A stretch of 41,818 bases of DNA from Candidatus Zhuqueibacterota bacterium (lineage in GTDB: Bacteria; Zhuqueibacterota; Zhuqueibacteria; Thermofontimicrobiales; Thermofontimicrobiaceae): contig JADHVV010000013.1 of NCBI GenBank assembly GCA_016783825.1, positions 1 to 41,818 of the forward strand. Reading direction: 5' to 3'. A program made the translations under genes and the position numbers. The notes below the pieces were generated by a model. It was not told where the DNA came from, did not search any database, and saw only the letters and a list, made by a program, of their open reading frames with translations. This document shows positions 17,648 to 25,416 of the stretch, one piece after another. Within the stretch, counting starts at the first letter, position 1, and the number at the start of each line of letters is the position of its first letter.

Positions 17648-18388
17648 CTATAATTCTCCCCGGATAAATTTTTGGGCGATCCCAGTTTGAGGTTGTTTAA
17701 AAAAAGAGGAAGCAGTTCCGTTTTCAACTATTCTTCCTTCTACCAGCAGGCAAATAAAATCTGCTATTCTTTGAGCATGTTCCATGATATGAGAAACCAA
17801 AATAATACTCACGCCCATTTCTTTGTTAATTTTTTTAATTAAGTCGAGCAGATTATTTGCCGCGGATGGATCAAGCGCAGATGTGGGTTCATCCAATAAA
17901 AGCACACGCGGTTCATTTGCCAGGGAACGAGCAAAAGATATTCGCTGCTGTTGTCCCACTGATAAGCTATCAATATCACGAGACAGGTCTATGTCGTTTA
18001 ATCCAACAATTTTTAATAATCGTTTTGCCTGTTCTGTATTGAATTCCTTTTTATATAATATTGGGCCAAAAGATAAATTATTAAAAATTGTTCCGCGGAA
18101 TAATGCCGGCACCTGAAAAACCATTCCGATATCTTTCCTCAGTTGTCTGGGAGGAATTGAGTTAATAGGAACGTCATCAATAAGTATGTGCCCTTTATCC
18201 GGTGAGTCTAATTTGTTTATTAGCCGCAGTAACGTTGTTTTACCGCTGCCCGAAGGTCCGAGAATCGCCTGGATGCACGATCCGCAAAACTCAATATTAA
18301 TATCAGACAACAACTTCAGTTCTCTTAATTTACCGTTATCAGCTTCAATGCTTTTCGTTTTCCAAACGTTCTGAATTGTTATTTTCAT
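17648..18388 (-). CDS. fetA: ABC transporter ATP-binding protein, FetA/YbbL-like
   Basis: 246-residue ABC ATPase. Walker A GPSGSGKTT, Q-loop GMVFQVPALF, signature LSVGQQQRIS, Walker B VLLLDEPTSALDPS and the switch His in LVSHIMEH are present. The ATG (18386-18388) lies inside the end of the lon-like gene, a 44-nt overlap, and is preceded by AAGAAGGATA. lon, fetA and fetB therefore look like one transcript. Confidence 0.92.
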   Translation of the reverse strand: MKITIQNVWKTKSIEADNGKLRELKLLSDINIEFCGSCIQAILGPSGSGKTTLLRLINKLDSPDKGHILIDDVPINSIPPRQLRKDIGMVFQVPALFRGTIFNNLSFGPILYKKEFNTEQAKRLLKIVGLNDIDLSRDIDSLSVGQQQRISFARSLANEPRVLLLDEPTSALDPSAANNLLDLIKKINKEMGVSIILVSHIMEHAQRIADFICLLVEGRIVENGTASSFFKQPQTGIAQKFIRGEL

Positions 18389-20789
18389 TATCCTTCTTCT
18401 TACTCTTTCTCAATTCTGCCATCAGTTGTAATTTTTCATTAACAGTTTTGAATATTGTCCCCGCAGTAAACTTCCCATTTTTGAGCCTTTTCCCCGCTTT
18501 TGTTCCGGTCAAAATCTCTATCCCTTGCTCGATGGTTTTAACCGGGTAGATGTGAAATTTTCCATCCTTCACAGCCTGCACAACACGATCATCTAATACC
18601 AGGTTTCTAACATTGGTTTTCGGGATTAAAACTCCCTGCTCCCCGGTTAATCCCTGTGCCTGGCAAATATCAAAAAATCCTTCAATCTTGTGTTTTGCGC
18701 CGCCAATGGGTTGCACTTCTCCTAACTGGTTTACCGATCCTGTTACAGCTAATCCCTGCTTAATCGGGATTTCTGACAAACAGGAAAGGAGCGCATACAA
18801 TTCTGTTGACGAAGCGCTGTCTCCATCCACTGAATCATAAGTTTGTTCAAATGTTAAACTGGCTGACATGGATATTTGTTTGTTCTGACCAAAAACGCCA
18901 TTGAAATAACCGGATAGAATAAGTACCCCTTTATTGTGAAGTGTGCCGCTCATTTTCGCTTCTCGGTCAATGGCAATAACACCGCTTTGTCCCAGGTATG
19001 TCCGGGCAGTAATCCGGCTTGGCTTACCCAGCGCATAATCGCCAACATCCAGCACTGCCAGTCCATTCACCTGCCCTACTTTTTTTCCCTTTGTATCGAT
19101 GAAAATAGTTCCCTCATTGATCATTTCCTGCATCCTGGTTTCATATTTGTTCAGACGAAACTTCTTTTCATCAAGCGCTTGCTGGACATCAAATTTTTCA
19201 ACTATTGAATGGTGATTTTTTTTTGCCCAGTAATTTGCTTCGACTAATAGATCCTGCACTGCTGTAAATCGTGCTGATAATTTCTGCTGATTTGATGTAA
19301 GTTCAACCCCGTATTCAATAACCCGTGCAACAGCGTCAGCATTAAAATGTAACAGTTTTTTTTGAGTATTTTGTTTGGAAATATAGCGGGCGTAATTTAA
19401 AATGTTCTTTTTATTAAGCTTCATCTCCATATTAAAATCTGCTTTCACTTTAAAAAGTTTCGTAAACTCTTCGTCATAGGAAAGCAATGCATGATATGCC
19501 TGCAAATTACCGATAATTATAATTTTCACATCTAATGGAATTGGCTCCGGATCCAGTGTTTTTACGCTGACGTGACTGTATTCTTCACTCAAATCAGTTA
19601 TGGCGATTGAATAAGTTTTTATTGCCCGTTTTAATGCCTGCCAGGTAATCGGCGATTGAAATAATTGGGAAGCTTCAATAATGAGAAAACCACCGTTTGC
19701 TTTATGAAGCGCTCCTGCCCGAATCATTGTAAAATCCGTAACTAATGTTCCCATTTGAGGAATGCGATCAATTCTGCCGATTAGATTATGGTACGTTGGA
19801 TTTGTCTCAACGATCACAGGTGCGCCAACTGTTTTATTGTTATCAACCATTAAATTTATCAAATAGCGATCCAGATCTAAATTAGTTGTCTTTTGATTGG
19901 CATTGATTGGTTTATTTAAATTTTCTTCCGCAGCAAGGGGCAACAGGGCTTCCACATGATTTAACAGGTCTTCCTCAACATGTTTTAAATATTCGAGTAC
20001 ATCATTTTGCTTTTTGAATTCATCCCGAATTATTCTCATCGGATGTTCAATGATGAGCCACATGACATGACGCTGGTGTTTGTCTAATTTTGTTTTGGTC
20101 TCCTGTTCTAATTTATTTATGACCTGCAAATCTTCATTTAGCTCATCTTGAAATGCCCGACCGGTTTCTTCCATTTTCTTTCGTTCTTGTTCAGGCATCG
20201 CTTCTATTTCCTGCTGGGTAAGCGGCTTCCCATCCTTAACCGGAACCAGCACCAAACCGGTAGCAATTTTCCTCAATGTAAACCCTTTTTTACGCAGTTG
20301 TTTATCAAGATTGCTTAAAATTTCATTCTGATTTTTTTGAAGTGCTTGAATTATTTCCTGCCGTTGATTTTTATAATCTTCTGAATTGAAGACTTCTGAA
20401 ATATCCTTTGTAAGTTGAGAAATGAAACGCTCCATATCTTTCGCTAATTTTTTCCCTTTACCGGCTGGTAAGCGAAGATAATTAGGCTCTTCAGGATTTT
20501 GAAAATTATACACATAACACCAGTCATCAGGAATCGGCAATTCACGCGCTCGTTTTTCCACGGCTTCTTTTATGGTTGACGTCCTGCCAGCGCCGACCGG
20601 GCCCACTGCAAAAATGTTATAGCCAAAACTTTTGATATTAACACCAAAATCAATCGCAGCAACAGCTCTCTCCTGTCCGATCACTTCACTCAATGGTTTC
20701 ACTTCTGCCGTCGTTTGAAATTTGAATTGTTCAGGATCACATGTATAACGAAGTTTATCGTGGGATAATTCTCTGTTTGCGGATGCCAT
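18345..20789 (-). CDS. Lon-family ATP-dependent protease (AAA_32 type)
   Basis: 814-residue Lon-related protease of the type with a divergent N-terminal ATPase (AAA_32) and C-terminal Lon peptidase. The P-loop GPVGAGRTST has Arg where Lys is usual. A long charged coiled-coil segment lies at about 110-260. The Ser-Lys dyad is Ser658 in DGDSASST and Lys699 in PIGGAKHKI, 41 residues apart. A Lys/Asn/Glu-rich tail follows. AAAGGAG precedes the ATG. It is transcribed divergently from the BMC operon. Confidence 0.93.
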   Translation of the reverse strand: MASANRELSHDKLRYTCDPEQFKFQTTAEVKPLSEVIGQERAVAAIDFGVNIKSFGYNIFAVGPVGAGRTSTIKEAVEKRARELPIPDDWCYVYNFQNPEEPNYLRLPAGKGKKLAKDMERFISQLTKDISEVFNSEDYKNQRQEIIQALQKNQNEILSNLDKQLRKKGFTLRKIATGLVLVPVKDGKPLTQQEIEAMPEQERKKMEETGRAFQDELNEDLQVINKLEQETKTKLDKHQRHVMWLIIEHPMRIIRDEFKKQNDVLEYLKHVEEDLLNHVEALLPLAAEENLNKPINANQKTTNLDLDRYLINLMVDNNKTVGAPVIVETNPTYHNLIGRIDRIPQMGTLVTDFTMIRAGALHKANGGFLIIEASQLFQSPITWQALKRAIKTYSIAITDLSEEYSHVSVKTLDPEPIPLDVKIIIIGNLQAYHALLSYDEEFTKLFKVKADFNMEMKLNKKNILNYARYISKQNTQKKLLHFNADAVARVIEYGVELTSNQQKLSARFTAVQDLLVEANYWAKKNHHSIVEKFDVQQALDEKKFRLNKYETRMQEMINEGTIFIDTKGKKVGQVNGLAVLDVGDYALGKPSRITARTYLGQSGVIAIDREAKMSGTLHNKGVLILSGYFNGVFGQNKQISMSASLTFEQTYDSVDGDSASSTELYALLSCLSEIPIKQGLAVTGSVNQLGEVQPIGGAKHKIEGFFDICQAQGLTGEQGVLIPKTNVRNLVLDDRVVQAVKDGKFHIYPVKTIEQGIEILTGTKAGKRLKNGKFTAGTIFKTVNEKLQLMAELRKSKKKDNENNNSERLENEKH

Positions 20790-20845
20790 TTAATAATCTC
20801 CTTTAATTTAATTTTTGAAATATTTCGGGAAAAGTTAGTTGATAA

Positions 20846-20874
20846 TAAATACGAAATATTCGTATAAAAATCAA
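20846..20874 (-). promoter_or_regulatory. lon-like gene promoter with palindrome in the spacer
   Basis: Read on the minus strand: -35 TTGATT (complement of 20869-20874), a 17-nt spacer, -10 TATTTA (complement of 20846-20851). The palindrome at 20849-20865 lies in the spacer and the edge of the -10 box, a classic place for a repressor. Predicted only. Confidence 0.5.
20849..20865. promoter_or_regulatory. Palindrome ATACGAA-ATA-TTCGTAT, candidate operator
   Basis: Perfect 7-bp arms with a 3-bp centre, in the divergent region between lon and the BMC operon, 47 bp from the BMC -35 box. It could regulate lon, the BMC operon, or both. Confidence 0.45.
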
Positions 20875-20912
20875 GCTAAAAATCCTACTTTAATTTATGA
20901 AGAATATTTCAC

Positions 20913-20941
20913 TTGACACATGACGTAATTTTTTGTATATT
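20913..20941 (+). promoter_or_regulatory. Sigma70-like promoter of the BMC operon
   Basis: TTGACA (20913-20918), a 17-nt spacer and TATATT (20936-20941): a near-consensus promoter that would start transcription about 80 nt before the RpiB-DeoC gene. A second TTGACA at 20986-20991 has no convincing -10 partner. Confidence 0.65.
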
Positions 20942-21028
20942 TATTTTAATGATTTTTATTCTTTTATATTAGATTTTCAGCAAATTTGACATAAAACAAT
21001 TTCTATTTATTTATCATCCTAAACAAAT

Positions 21029-22441
21029 ATGAATCCAGAATCGAACACAAAAAAAATCGCCATCGGTTCCGACCATTCCGGTTTTGAATTAAAGGAAAAG
21101 TTAAAGCACTATCTCACAGAAAAAGGATATACGGTTTTTGATTGTGGCACTCACAGTACAGAAGCAGTCGATTACCCGGCTATGGCTTTTAATGTGGCAA
21201 AGTTAATCTCTGATGGAAAATATGAAAAAGGAATTATAATCGATGGTGCTGGAATTGGCTCTTCAATGGCTGCCAATAAAGTTGATGGCGTTCGCGCAGC
21301 GCTTTGTTATGATGTTTCATCTGCCAGGAATAGCCGTGAACATAATGATGCAAATGTGCTCACTTTGGGAGCAGGTTTAATTGGTTTTGCATTAGCCCAA
21401 CAAATCGCTGATATTTGGCTGACAACAGAATGTACTGTTGACAGGCATTTACGAAGAGTAAAAATGATTGAAGAAATTGAAAAAGGGAAATTAGTAGTGG
21501 ATTCAAATTTGAAAAATAATGGCACGAGTACAGGAGAGAAAAATTTGTCAGAAATTTCAACGTCAGACCTCGATAAAATAGCTGAAAAAATCGCTGCAAT
21601 GTTTAGCCGTGATAAAAATTTGCTACCATCCACAACACCGGCTAATTGTGATAATGAAACATGCATAGATTGTGGACAATGTGCGGATAAAGCTCCGGAC
21701 ACGATCCGCAAGTTCATTGATTTAGGACTGTCCAGAGTTTCCAATGCACCGGGTGGAATTGGCGCGCCAACAGAATTTTCAAAATATATCGATCACACAA
21801 TTTTAAAACCGGAAGCAACAAAGGAGCAGGTGGAAACTCTTTGCAAAGAAGCTGTTGAATTTAGCTTTGCTTCTGTTTGCATTAATCCAACTTATGTTAA
21901 ATTAGCGCATGAACTTACAAAGGATTCTAATGTGGATGTGTGCACGGTTGTGGGCTTTCCTCTGGGCGCCAATCTGCCTGAGATCAAAGCAATGGAAACA
22001 CGCCGCGCCATCCGGGAAGGATCCAAAGAGATTGATATGGTGATCAACATTGGCGCATTAAAAAGCGGAGATTTTGATTTAGTTTTTAAAGACATTCGGG
22101 CGGTAGTTGATGCTTGTGTGGACGGCAGCGCCATTTGCAAAGTGATTATCGAAGCAGCCCTGTTAACTGATGACGAAAAAATTAAAGCTTGTGAATTGTC
22201 TAAAAAAGCACGCGCTCATTATGTAAAAACATCAACCGGTTTTGCCAAAGGTGGCGCAACTGCACACGATGTGGCATTAATGAGTAAAGTGGTTAGCGGC
22301 ACATCAATGGGCGTTAAAGCAGCTGGTGGTATCCGCACATTGGAAGACGCCCAGGAAATGATTGAAGCTGGCGCGACAAGGCTTGGCGCAAGCGCTGGGG
22401 TGAAGATTGTGCAGCAGGCAGGTTTAATAACGGAATCCTAA
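21029..22441 (+). CDS. RpiB-like / deoxyribose-phosphate aldolase (DeoC) fusion, BMC cargo
   Basis: 470 residues. Residues 8-153 are an RpiB/LacAB-like domain with SDHSGFELK and REHNDANVL, but Asp72 (IIIDGAGIG) replaces the catalytic Cys. Residues 250-470 are DeoC: the Schiff-base Lys in HYVKTSTGF, the Lys in CKVIIEAAL and the Asp in EIDMVINIG are present, so cleavage of 2-deoxyribose-5-phosphate to acetaldehyde and glyceraldehyde-3-phosphate is expected. The linker holds an amphipathic helix ([13 protein letters not shown], 180-192), like an encapsulation peptide, and a C-x4-C-x2-C-x2-C cluster (Cys207, 212, 215, 218). First gene of the BMC operon; mntA follows after 1 nt. Confidence 0.93.
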   Translation: MNPESNTKKIAIGSDHSGFELKEKLKHYLTEKGYTVFDCGTHSTEAVDYPAMAFNVAKLISDGKYEKGIIIDGAGIGSSMAANKVDGVRAALCYDVSSARNSREHNDANVLTLGAGLIGFALAQQIADIWLTTECTVDRHLRRVKMIEEIEKGKLVVDSNLKNNGTSTGEKNLSEISTSDLDKIAEKIAAMFSRDKNLLPSTTPANCDNETCIDCGQCADKAPDTIRKFIDLGLSRVSNAPGGIGAPTEFSKYIDHTILKPEATKEQVETLCKEAVEFSFASVCINPTYVKLAHELTKDSNVDVCTVVGFPLGANLPEIKAMETRRAIREGSKEIDMVINIGALKSGDFDLVFKDIRAVVDACVDGSAICKVIIEAALLTDDEKIKACELSKKARAHYVKTSTGFAKGGATAHDVALMSKVVSGTSMGVKAAGGIRTLEDAQEMIEAGATRLGASAGVKIVQQAGLITES

Positions 22442-22442
22442 A

Positions 22443-22745
22443 ATGGCACAAAAAAGTATTAAATCCATCGAAAAAAAATTAACTAAATATAAACCAGAAT
22501 TAGAATCAAAATATAAAATAAAAGCACTCAGCCTTTTTGGTTCTTATGTTCGGGAGGAACAAAATCGTAAGAGTGATATCGATATCCTTGTAGAATTTCA
22601 TGAAATACCGAGTTTATTAAATTTTATCGAAATTGAAAATTCATTGAGCGATCTTTTGGGAATTAAAGTGGATCTTGTTAGAAGACAGGCAATTCGTAAA
22701 GAGTTAAAAGAAATAATTTTAAACGAAGCTGTTACAATATGGTAA
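22443..22745 (+). CDS. mntA: MNT-type nucleotidyltransferase antitoxin
   Basis: 100-residue minimal nucleotidyltransferase. The motif FGSYVREEQNRKSDIDILVEF contains the GS-x10-D-x-D catalytic signature. In known HEPN/MNT pairs the MNT protein inactivates the HEPN RNase by adenylylating a Tyr. It begins one base after the RpiB-DeoC stop and overlaps hepT by 7 nt, so it is translated as part of the BMC operon. Confidence 0.9.
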   Translation: MAQKSIKSIEKKLTKYKPELESKYKIKALSLFGSYVREEQNRKSDIDILVEFHEIPSLLNFIEIENSLSDLLGIKVDLVRRQAIRKELKEIILNEAVTIW

Positions 22746-23032
22746 GAAATCCAAAATTATATCTTAATGATATTCTATCAAGTATCGATAAAATATTTGA
22801 ATTTATTCAAGGATTTGACTTTGAAGACTTTGTTGATGATGATAAAACATCTAGTGCCGTGATAAGAAAATTAGAAATAATCGGTGAAGCTGTAAAAAAT
22901 GTTCCTGATGAAATTAAAAATCAATACCCTGATATTAAATGGAGAGAAATTGCTCGAATGCGAGATAAATTAATCCATTGGTATTTCGGAACTGATTATG
23001 ATATTGTTTGGAAAGTCCTGAAGGATGATTAA
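22739..23032 (+). CDS. hepT: HEPN-domain toxin HepT, truncated by a nonsense codon
   Basis: 97 residues of a DUF86/HepT HEPN RNase, with the catalytic motif RDKLIHWY (R-x4-H-x-Y) near residue 78. The frame stops at TAA 23030-23032 right after WKVLKDD, but reads on without interruption for 20 codons (TELRLTIDEIIT... to TAA 23093-23095). This gives the usual length of about 118 residues. A single TTA-to-TAA change would explain it. The catalytic motif precedes the stop, so partial activity cannot be excluded. Confidence 0.85.
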   Translation: MVRNPKLYLNDILSSIDKIFEFIQGFDFEDFVDDDKTSSAVIRKLEIIGEAVKNVPDEIKNQYPDIKWREIARMRDKLIHWYFGTDYDIVWKVLKDD

Positions 23033-23161
23033 ACTGAATTAAGATTAACAATTGATGAAATTATAACAAATCTTGAAAAAGAGGCAGAATCATAATTTGG
23101 TGTAACAAGTGCATCGACTGCAGAATTATTGCACTGGCTGATAATTACAAAATCATTTAAT

Positions 23162-23167
23162 GAGGAG
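23162..23167 (+). promoter_or_regulatory. Ribosome binding site GAGGAG deciding a TTG start
   Basis: GAGGAG lies 6 nt before TTG 23174 and supports a start there for the AbrB-like protein, rather than the longer frame from TTG 23129. Confidence 0.6.
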
Positions 23168-23173
23168 ACATTA

Positions 23174-23425
23174 TTGGAAACTCTTGAATATATAGCAGAA
23201 ATTCTCCAGGATGGTCATCTGTCAATCCCTGATTCTATTATCAAACAGTTGAACCTTAAATCACATTCAAAATTGCTTATTTCAATTTTACCCATTGATA
23301 CGAAAAAGAAAGGCTTAACTCGTTTTAGCGGAAAATGGCAAGATAATCAAGATGCTGATGAGATTATAAAAGATATTTATGACTCATGTACCAATAATAG
23401 GCGATCAGAAAGTGCAAATTTATGA
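23174..23425 (+). CDS. AbrB-like (swapped-hairpin) antitoxin-type protein
   Basis: 83 residues from the TTG start. Residues 3-36 (YIAEILQDGHLSIPDSIIKQLNL) have the look of an AbrB/MazE-type beta-hairpin DNA-binding domain, followed by an acidic C-terminus (DADEIIKDIYDS). Such proteins are usually paired with a PIN-domain VapC, but no PIN gene follows. The next gene overlaps by 4 nt (ATGA) and is a 51-residue ORF. Confidence 0.65.
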   Translation: METLEYIAEILQDGHLSIPDSIIKQLNLKSHSKLLISILPIDTKKKGLTRFSGKWQDNQDADEIIKDIYDSCTNNRRSESANL

Positions 23426-23577
23426 ACAATTGTTCTGTTAATTTAAATTACCAAAAATATAAAAAATTTGAGGAAATGCTTTTAGATGCGGGATTGGCAA
23501 AAGCAATAGAAGAAGTAAAATATGATGAGGAAGTAGATTTACAAGAAGCAAAAAAGATTGCGGATTTTTCAGGATGA
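23422..23577 (+). CDS. Small ORF of 51 residues, possible antitoxin fragment
   Basis: It opens at ATG 23422, overlapping the AbrB-like stop. The charged, helical sequence (KKFEEMLLDAGLAKAIEEV, DLQEAKKIADFSG) resembles the C-terminal tails of Phd/YefM-type antitoxins, but no DNA-binding part remains. It may be a relic of the PIN/antitoxin gene that once followed. Low certainty. Confidence 0.35.
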   Translation: MNNCSVNLNYQKYKKFEEMLLDAGLAKAIEEVKYDEEVDLQEAKKIADFSG

Positions 23578-23600
23578 TTTATCATCCTTTCATTTTTAAG

Positions 23601-23620
23601 CCCCGATATTCATGTCGGGG
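23601..23620 (+). promoter_or_regulatory. Hairpin before the first BMC-T gene
   Basis: CCCCGA (23601-23606) pairs with TCGGGG (23615-23620), with an 8-nt loop and no T-run after it. It may shield or mark the mRNA 38 nt before the BMC-T start. Confidence 0.4.
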
Positions 23621-23646
23621 TGAACTTAAGAATATTTAAAATGAAT

Positions 23647-23652
23647 AAGGAG
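23647..23652 (+). promoter_or_regulatory. Ribosome binding site AAGGAG deciding a TTG start
   Basis: AAGGAG lies 6 nt before TTG 23659. Starting there gives a protein opening [15 protein letters not shown], as in related BMC-T proteins. GTG 23620 and ATG 23641 lack such a site. Confidence 0.65.
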
Positions 23653-23658
23653 AAAAAT

Positions 23659-24279
23659 TTGGTTGACTTACGCTCTTATGTTTTTTTAGATAACCTGCAG
23701 CCCCAATATGCCGCTTTTTTAGGGACTGTCGCGCAGGGATTTTTGCCGATTGCCCACATGGCATCTCTGTATGTTGAAATTTCACCAGGGATTGAAATAA
23801 ACCGAATAACTGATGTTGCTCTTAAATCAACAAGAGTAACACCAGGGATGCAAATTGTTGAACGACTCTATGGTCTGCTGGAAATTCATTCCGAATCACA
23901 GGCAGATGTGCGCCAGGCTGGCAGCGCAATTTTGGAAACACTCGGTTTGAAAGAAGAAGACCGCTGGAAACCAAAAATCTATTCCAGCCAGGTTATCAGG
24001 CGGATTGATGATCACCAAACACAATTAATCAATCGAATGCGCCATGGGAACCTGATCATCCCGGGACAAACCATGTACGTCATGGAAGTCCAACCAGCAG
24101 CTTATGCTGCATTAGCTGCAAATGAAGCGGAAAAAGCTGCAGAAATAAATATCCTTGAAGTCCGCTCATATGGCAGCTTTGGCAGGGTTTACCTTGGCGG
24201 TGAAGAGCGCGATATTGATGTTGGCTGGCGCGCTGCAGTACAGGCGATTGAAAATGTTACCGGTAAAGAACAAACTTAA
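23659..24279 (+). CDS. BMC-T shell protein, double-stacking type
   Basis: 206-residue trimeric tandem-BMC shell protein. The segments [31 protein letters not shown] and [16 protein letters not shown] match, from memory, the double-stacking trimers of the Haliangium ochraceum shell (BMC-T2/T3 kind). [14 protein letters not shown] and [18 protein letters not shown] form the second domain. Such trimers have large gated pores for cofactors or bulky metabolites. It starts at TTG 23659 (AAGGAG). It is followed by a long hairpin repeat, then BMC-H. Confidence 0.92.
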   Translation: MVDLRSYVFLDNLQPQYAAFLGTVAQGFLPIAHMASLYVEISPGIEINRITDVALKSTRVTPGMQIVERLYGLLEIHSESQADVRQAGSAILETLGLKEEDRWKPKIYSSQVIRRIDDHQTQLINRMRHGNLIIPGQTMYVMEVQPAAYAALAANEAEKAAEINILEVRSYGSFGRVYLGGEERDIDVGWRAAVQAIENVTGKEQT

Positions 24280-24284
24280 AAATT

Positions 24285-24447
24285 AAGGTGGAGGTGAAGG
24301 AAAAGGTAAAAAAAAAAAATACTGATTGAGAAATAGAATGGCAAGGGCTAAGGTCAAGTTCGAGGATAAATACAAAAGTAAGAATGAATTTTTTCTTGAC
24401 CTTGACCTTAATCTCGACCTGATCTTTACCTTTACCTATACCTTTTT
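24285..24447. repeat. Family E hairpin repeat, copy E2
   Basis: The left arm has AAGGTGGAGGTGAAGG and AAGGTCAAGTTCGAGG words; the right arm TTCTTGACCTTGACC...TTTACCTTTACC. It separates BMC-T from BMC-H and matches E1 in reverse complement, including AAAGTAAGAATGAA. Confidence 0.85.
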
Positions 24448-24500
24448 ATTAGCCACTACTTATTTTGTCAAAAAGTAAAACACACAATTATAAATTTTAT

Positions 24501-24505
24501 GGAGG
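24501..24505 (+). promoter_or_regulatory. Ribosome binding site GGAGG of BMC-H
   Basis: GGAGG (24501-24505) lies 8 nt before ATG 24514. It overlaps an earlier in-frame ATG at 24499, which is therefore unlikely to be the start. This is the best ribosome site in the operon, fitting the need for most BMC-H. Confidence 0.75.
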
Positions 24506-24513
24506 AATTTGAA

Positions 24514-24828
24514 ATGGCAGAAGCTCTTGGAATGATAGAATGTCGCAGCTACCCGGCAATGGTTGAAGCTGCCGATGCAATGGTCAAAGCAGCAAAAGTT
24601 GAATTAGTAAGTTACGAAAAAACCGGCGGCGGGTATGTCACTGCAGTCATTCGCGGCGATGTAGCTGCTGTAAAAGCTGCTTGTGAAGCGGGACAGGCTG
24701 GCGCTGCTAAAGTAGGTGAAATTGTTGCTCTTCATATTATTGCACGTCCGCATAGCAATGTTGACGAGGTGTTACCTTTGGGAAGAAAGGATGAGGTAGC
24801 GGCAGAAAAGAAGAAAACGGGTAAATAA
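24514..24828 (+). CDS. BMC-H hexameric shell protein
   Basis: 104 residues with a single BMC fold (ALGMIECRSYPAMVEAADAMVKAA). The pore loop is KTGGG (residues 36-40) in SYEKTGGGYVTAVIRGDV, very like the H. ochraceum hexamer as I recall it. IIARPHSNVDEVLPLG precedes a short Lys/Glu tail. It is the only BMC-H in the window, so it should form most shell facets. It has the strongest ribosome site in the operon and is bordered on both sides by long hairpin repeats. Confidence 0.96.
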   Translation: MAEALGMIECRSYPAMVEAADAMVKAAKVELVSYEKTGGGYVTAVIRGDVAAVKAACEAGQAGAAKVGEIVALHIIARPHSNVDEVLPLGRKDEVAAEKKKTGK

Positions 24829-24830
24829 GT

Positions 24831-25018
24831 AAATTAGGTAATTAGTAGAATAGGTAATTAGGGAGTGGATTAACAACCCAATTACCTTTTTACCTACTTA
24901 CCTAACCCGGACTAACCAGAACCAATTAGGTAACAGGGTAATTAGTTTATTGGGTAATTGAGTATTCACAATATTGATAAATTTTTTATTACCTAATTTC
25001 CTTATTACCAAATCACCT
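24831..25018. repeat. Family D hairpin repeats, two tandem units (copy D2)
   Basis: Unit 1 (about 24831-24905) pairs TAGGTAATTAGG with CCAATTACC/TTACCTA words. Unit 2 (about 24925-25018) pairs TTAGGTAACAGGGTAATTAG with TTACCTAATTTCCTTATTACC and matches D1. It lies between BMC-H and the first BMC-P. Confidence 0.85.
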
Positions 25019-25116
25019 TTCAAATACTTTTTTTCTTATTCAGTATTTTCTTGCCCGCAGCGCAAGGATTTCGTTTATTAGAAACTATTACTATCAAATT
25101 AATCATAGGCAAAGAT

Positions 25117-25416
25117 ATGCTATTAGCAAAAGTTATTGGCACAGTTGTATCCACCAAAAAAGAAAAAAGCATGACCGGTTTAAAATTTCTTCTTCTAAAG
25201 CAAGTCGATTTGGATGGAAATGAAAGCGGAGGTCATGTGGTTGCTGCCGATGCAGTTGGCGCGGGAATAGACGAGATGGTTCTTTACGCAACCGGCAGTT
25301 CCGCCCGGCAAACCGTCATGACTGACAATCGTCCTTGTGATGCTGTTGTTATGGCGATTGTGGATAATTGGGAGGTGAATGGGGAGATTAGATATAAAAA
25401 GGGTGTAAATGATTGA
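25117..25416 (+). CDS. BMC-P pentameric shell vertex protein (EutN/CcmL family), copy 1
   Basis: 99 residues. The EutN/CcmL opening MLLAKVIGTVVST and the AADAVGAGIDEMVLYATGSSARQT glycine-rich core are typical, followed by AVVMAIVDNWEV. I choose ATG 25117 because the family begins at M-x2-(A/G)KVIG; a frame from TTG 25051 adds 22 unrelated residues. It overlaps the next gene by 8 nt (ATGATTGA). Confidence 0.94.
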   Translation: MLLAKVIGTVVSTKKEKSMTGLKFLLLKQVDLDGNESGGHVVAADAVGAGIDEMVLYATGSSARQTVMTDNRPCDAVVMAIVDNWEVNGEIRYKKGVND

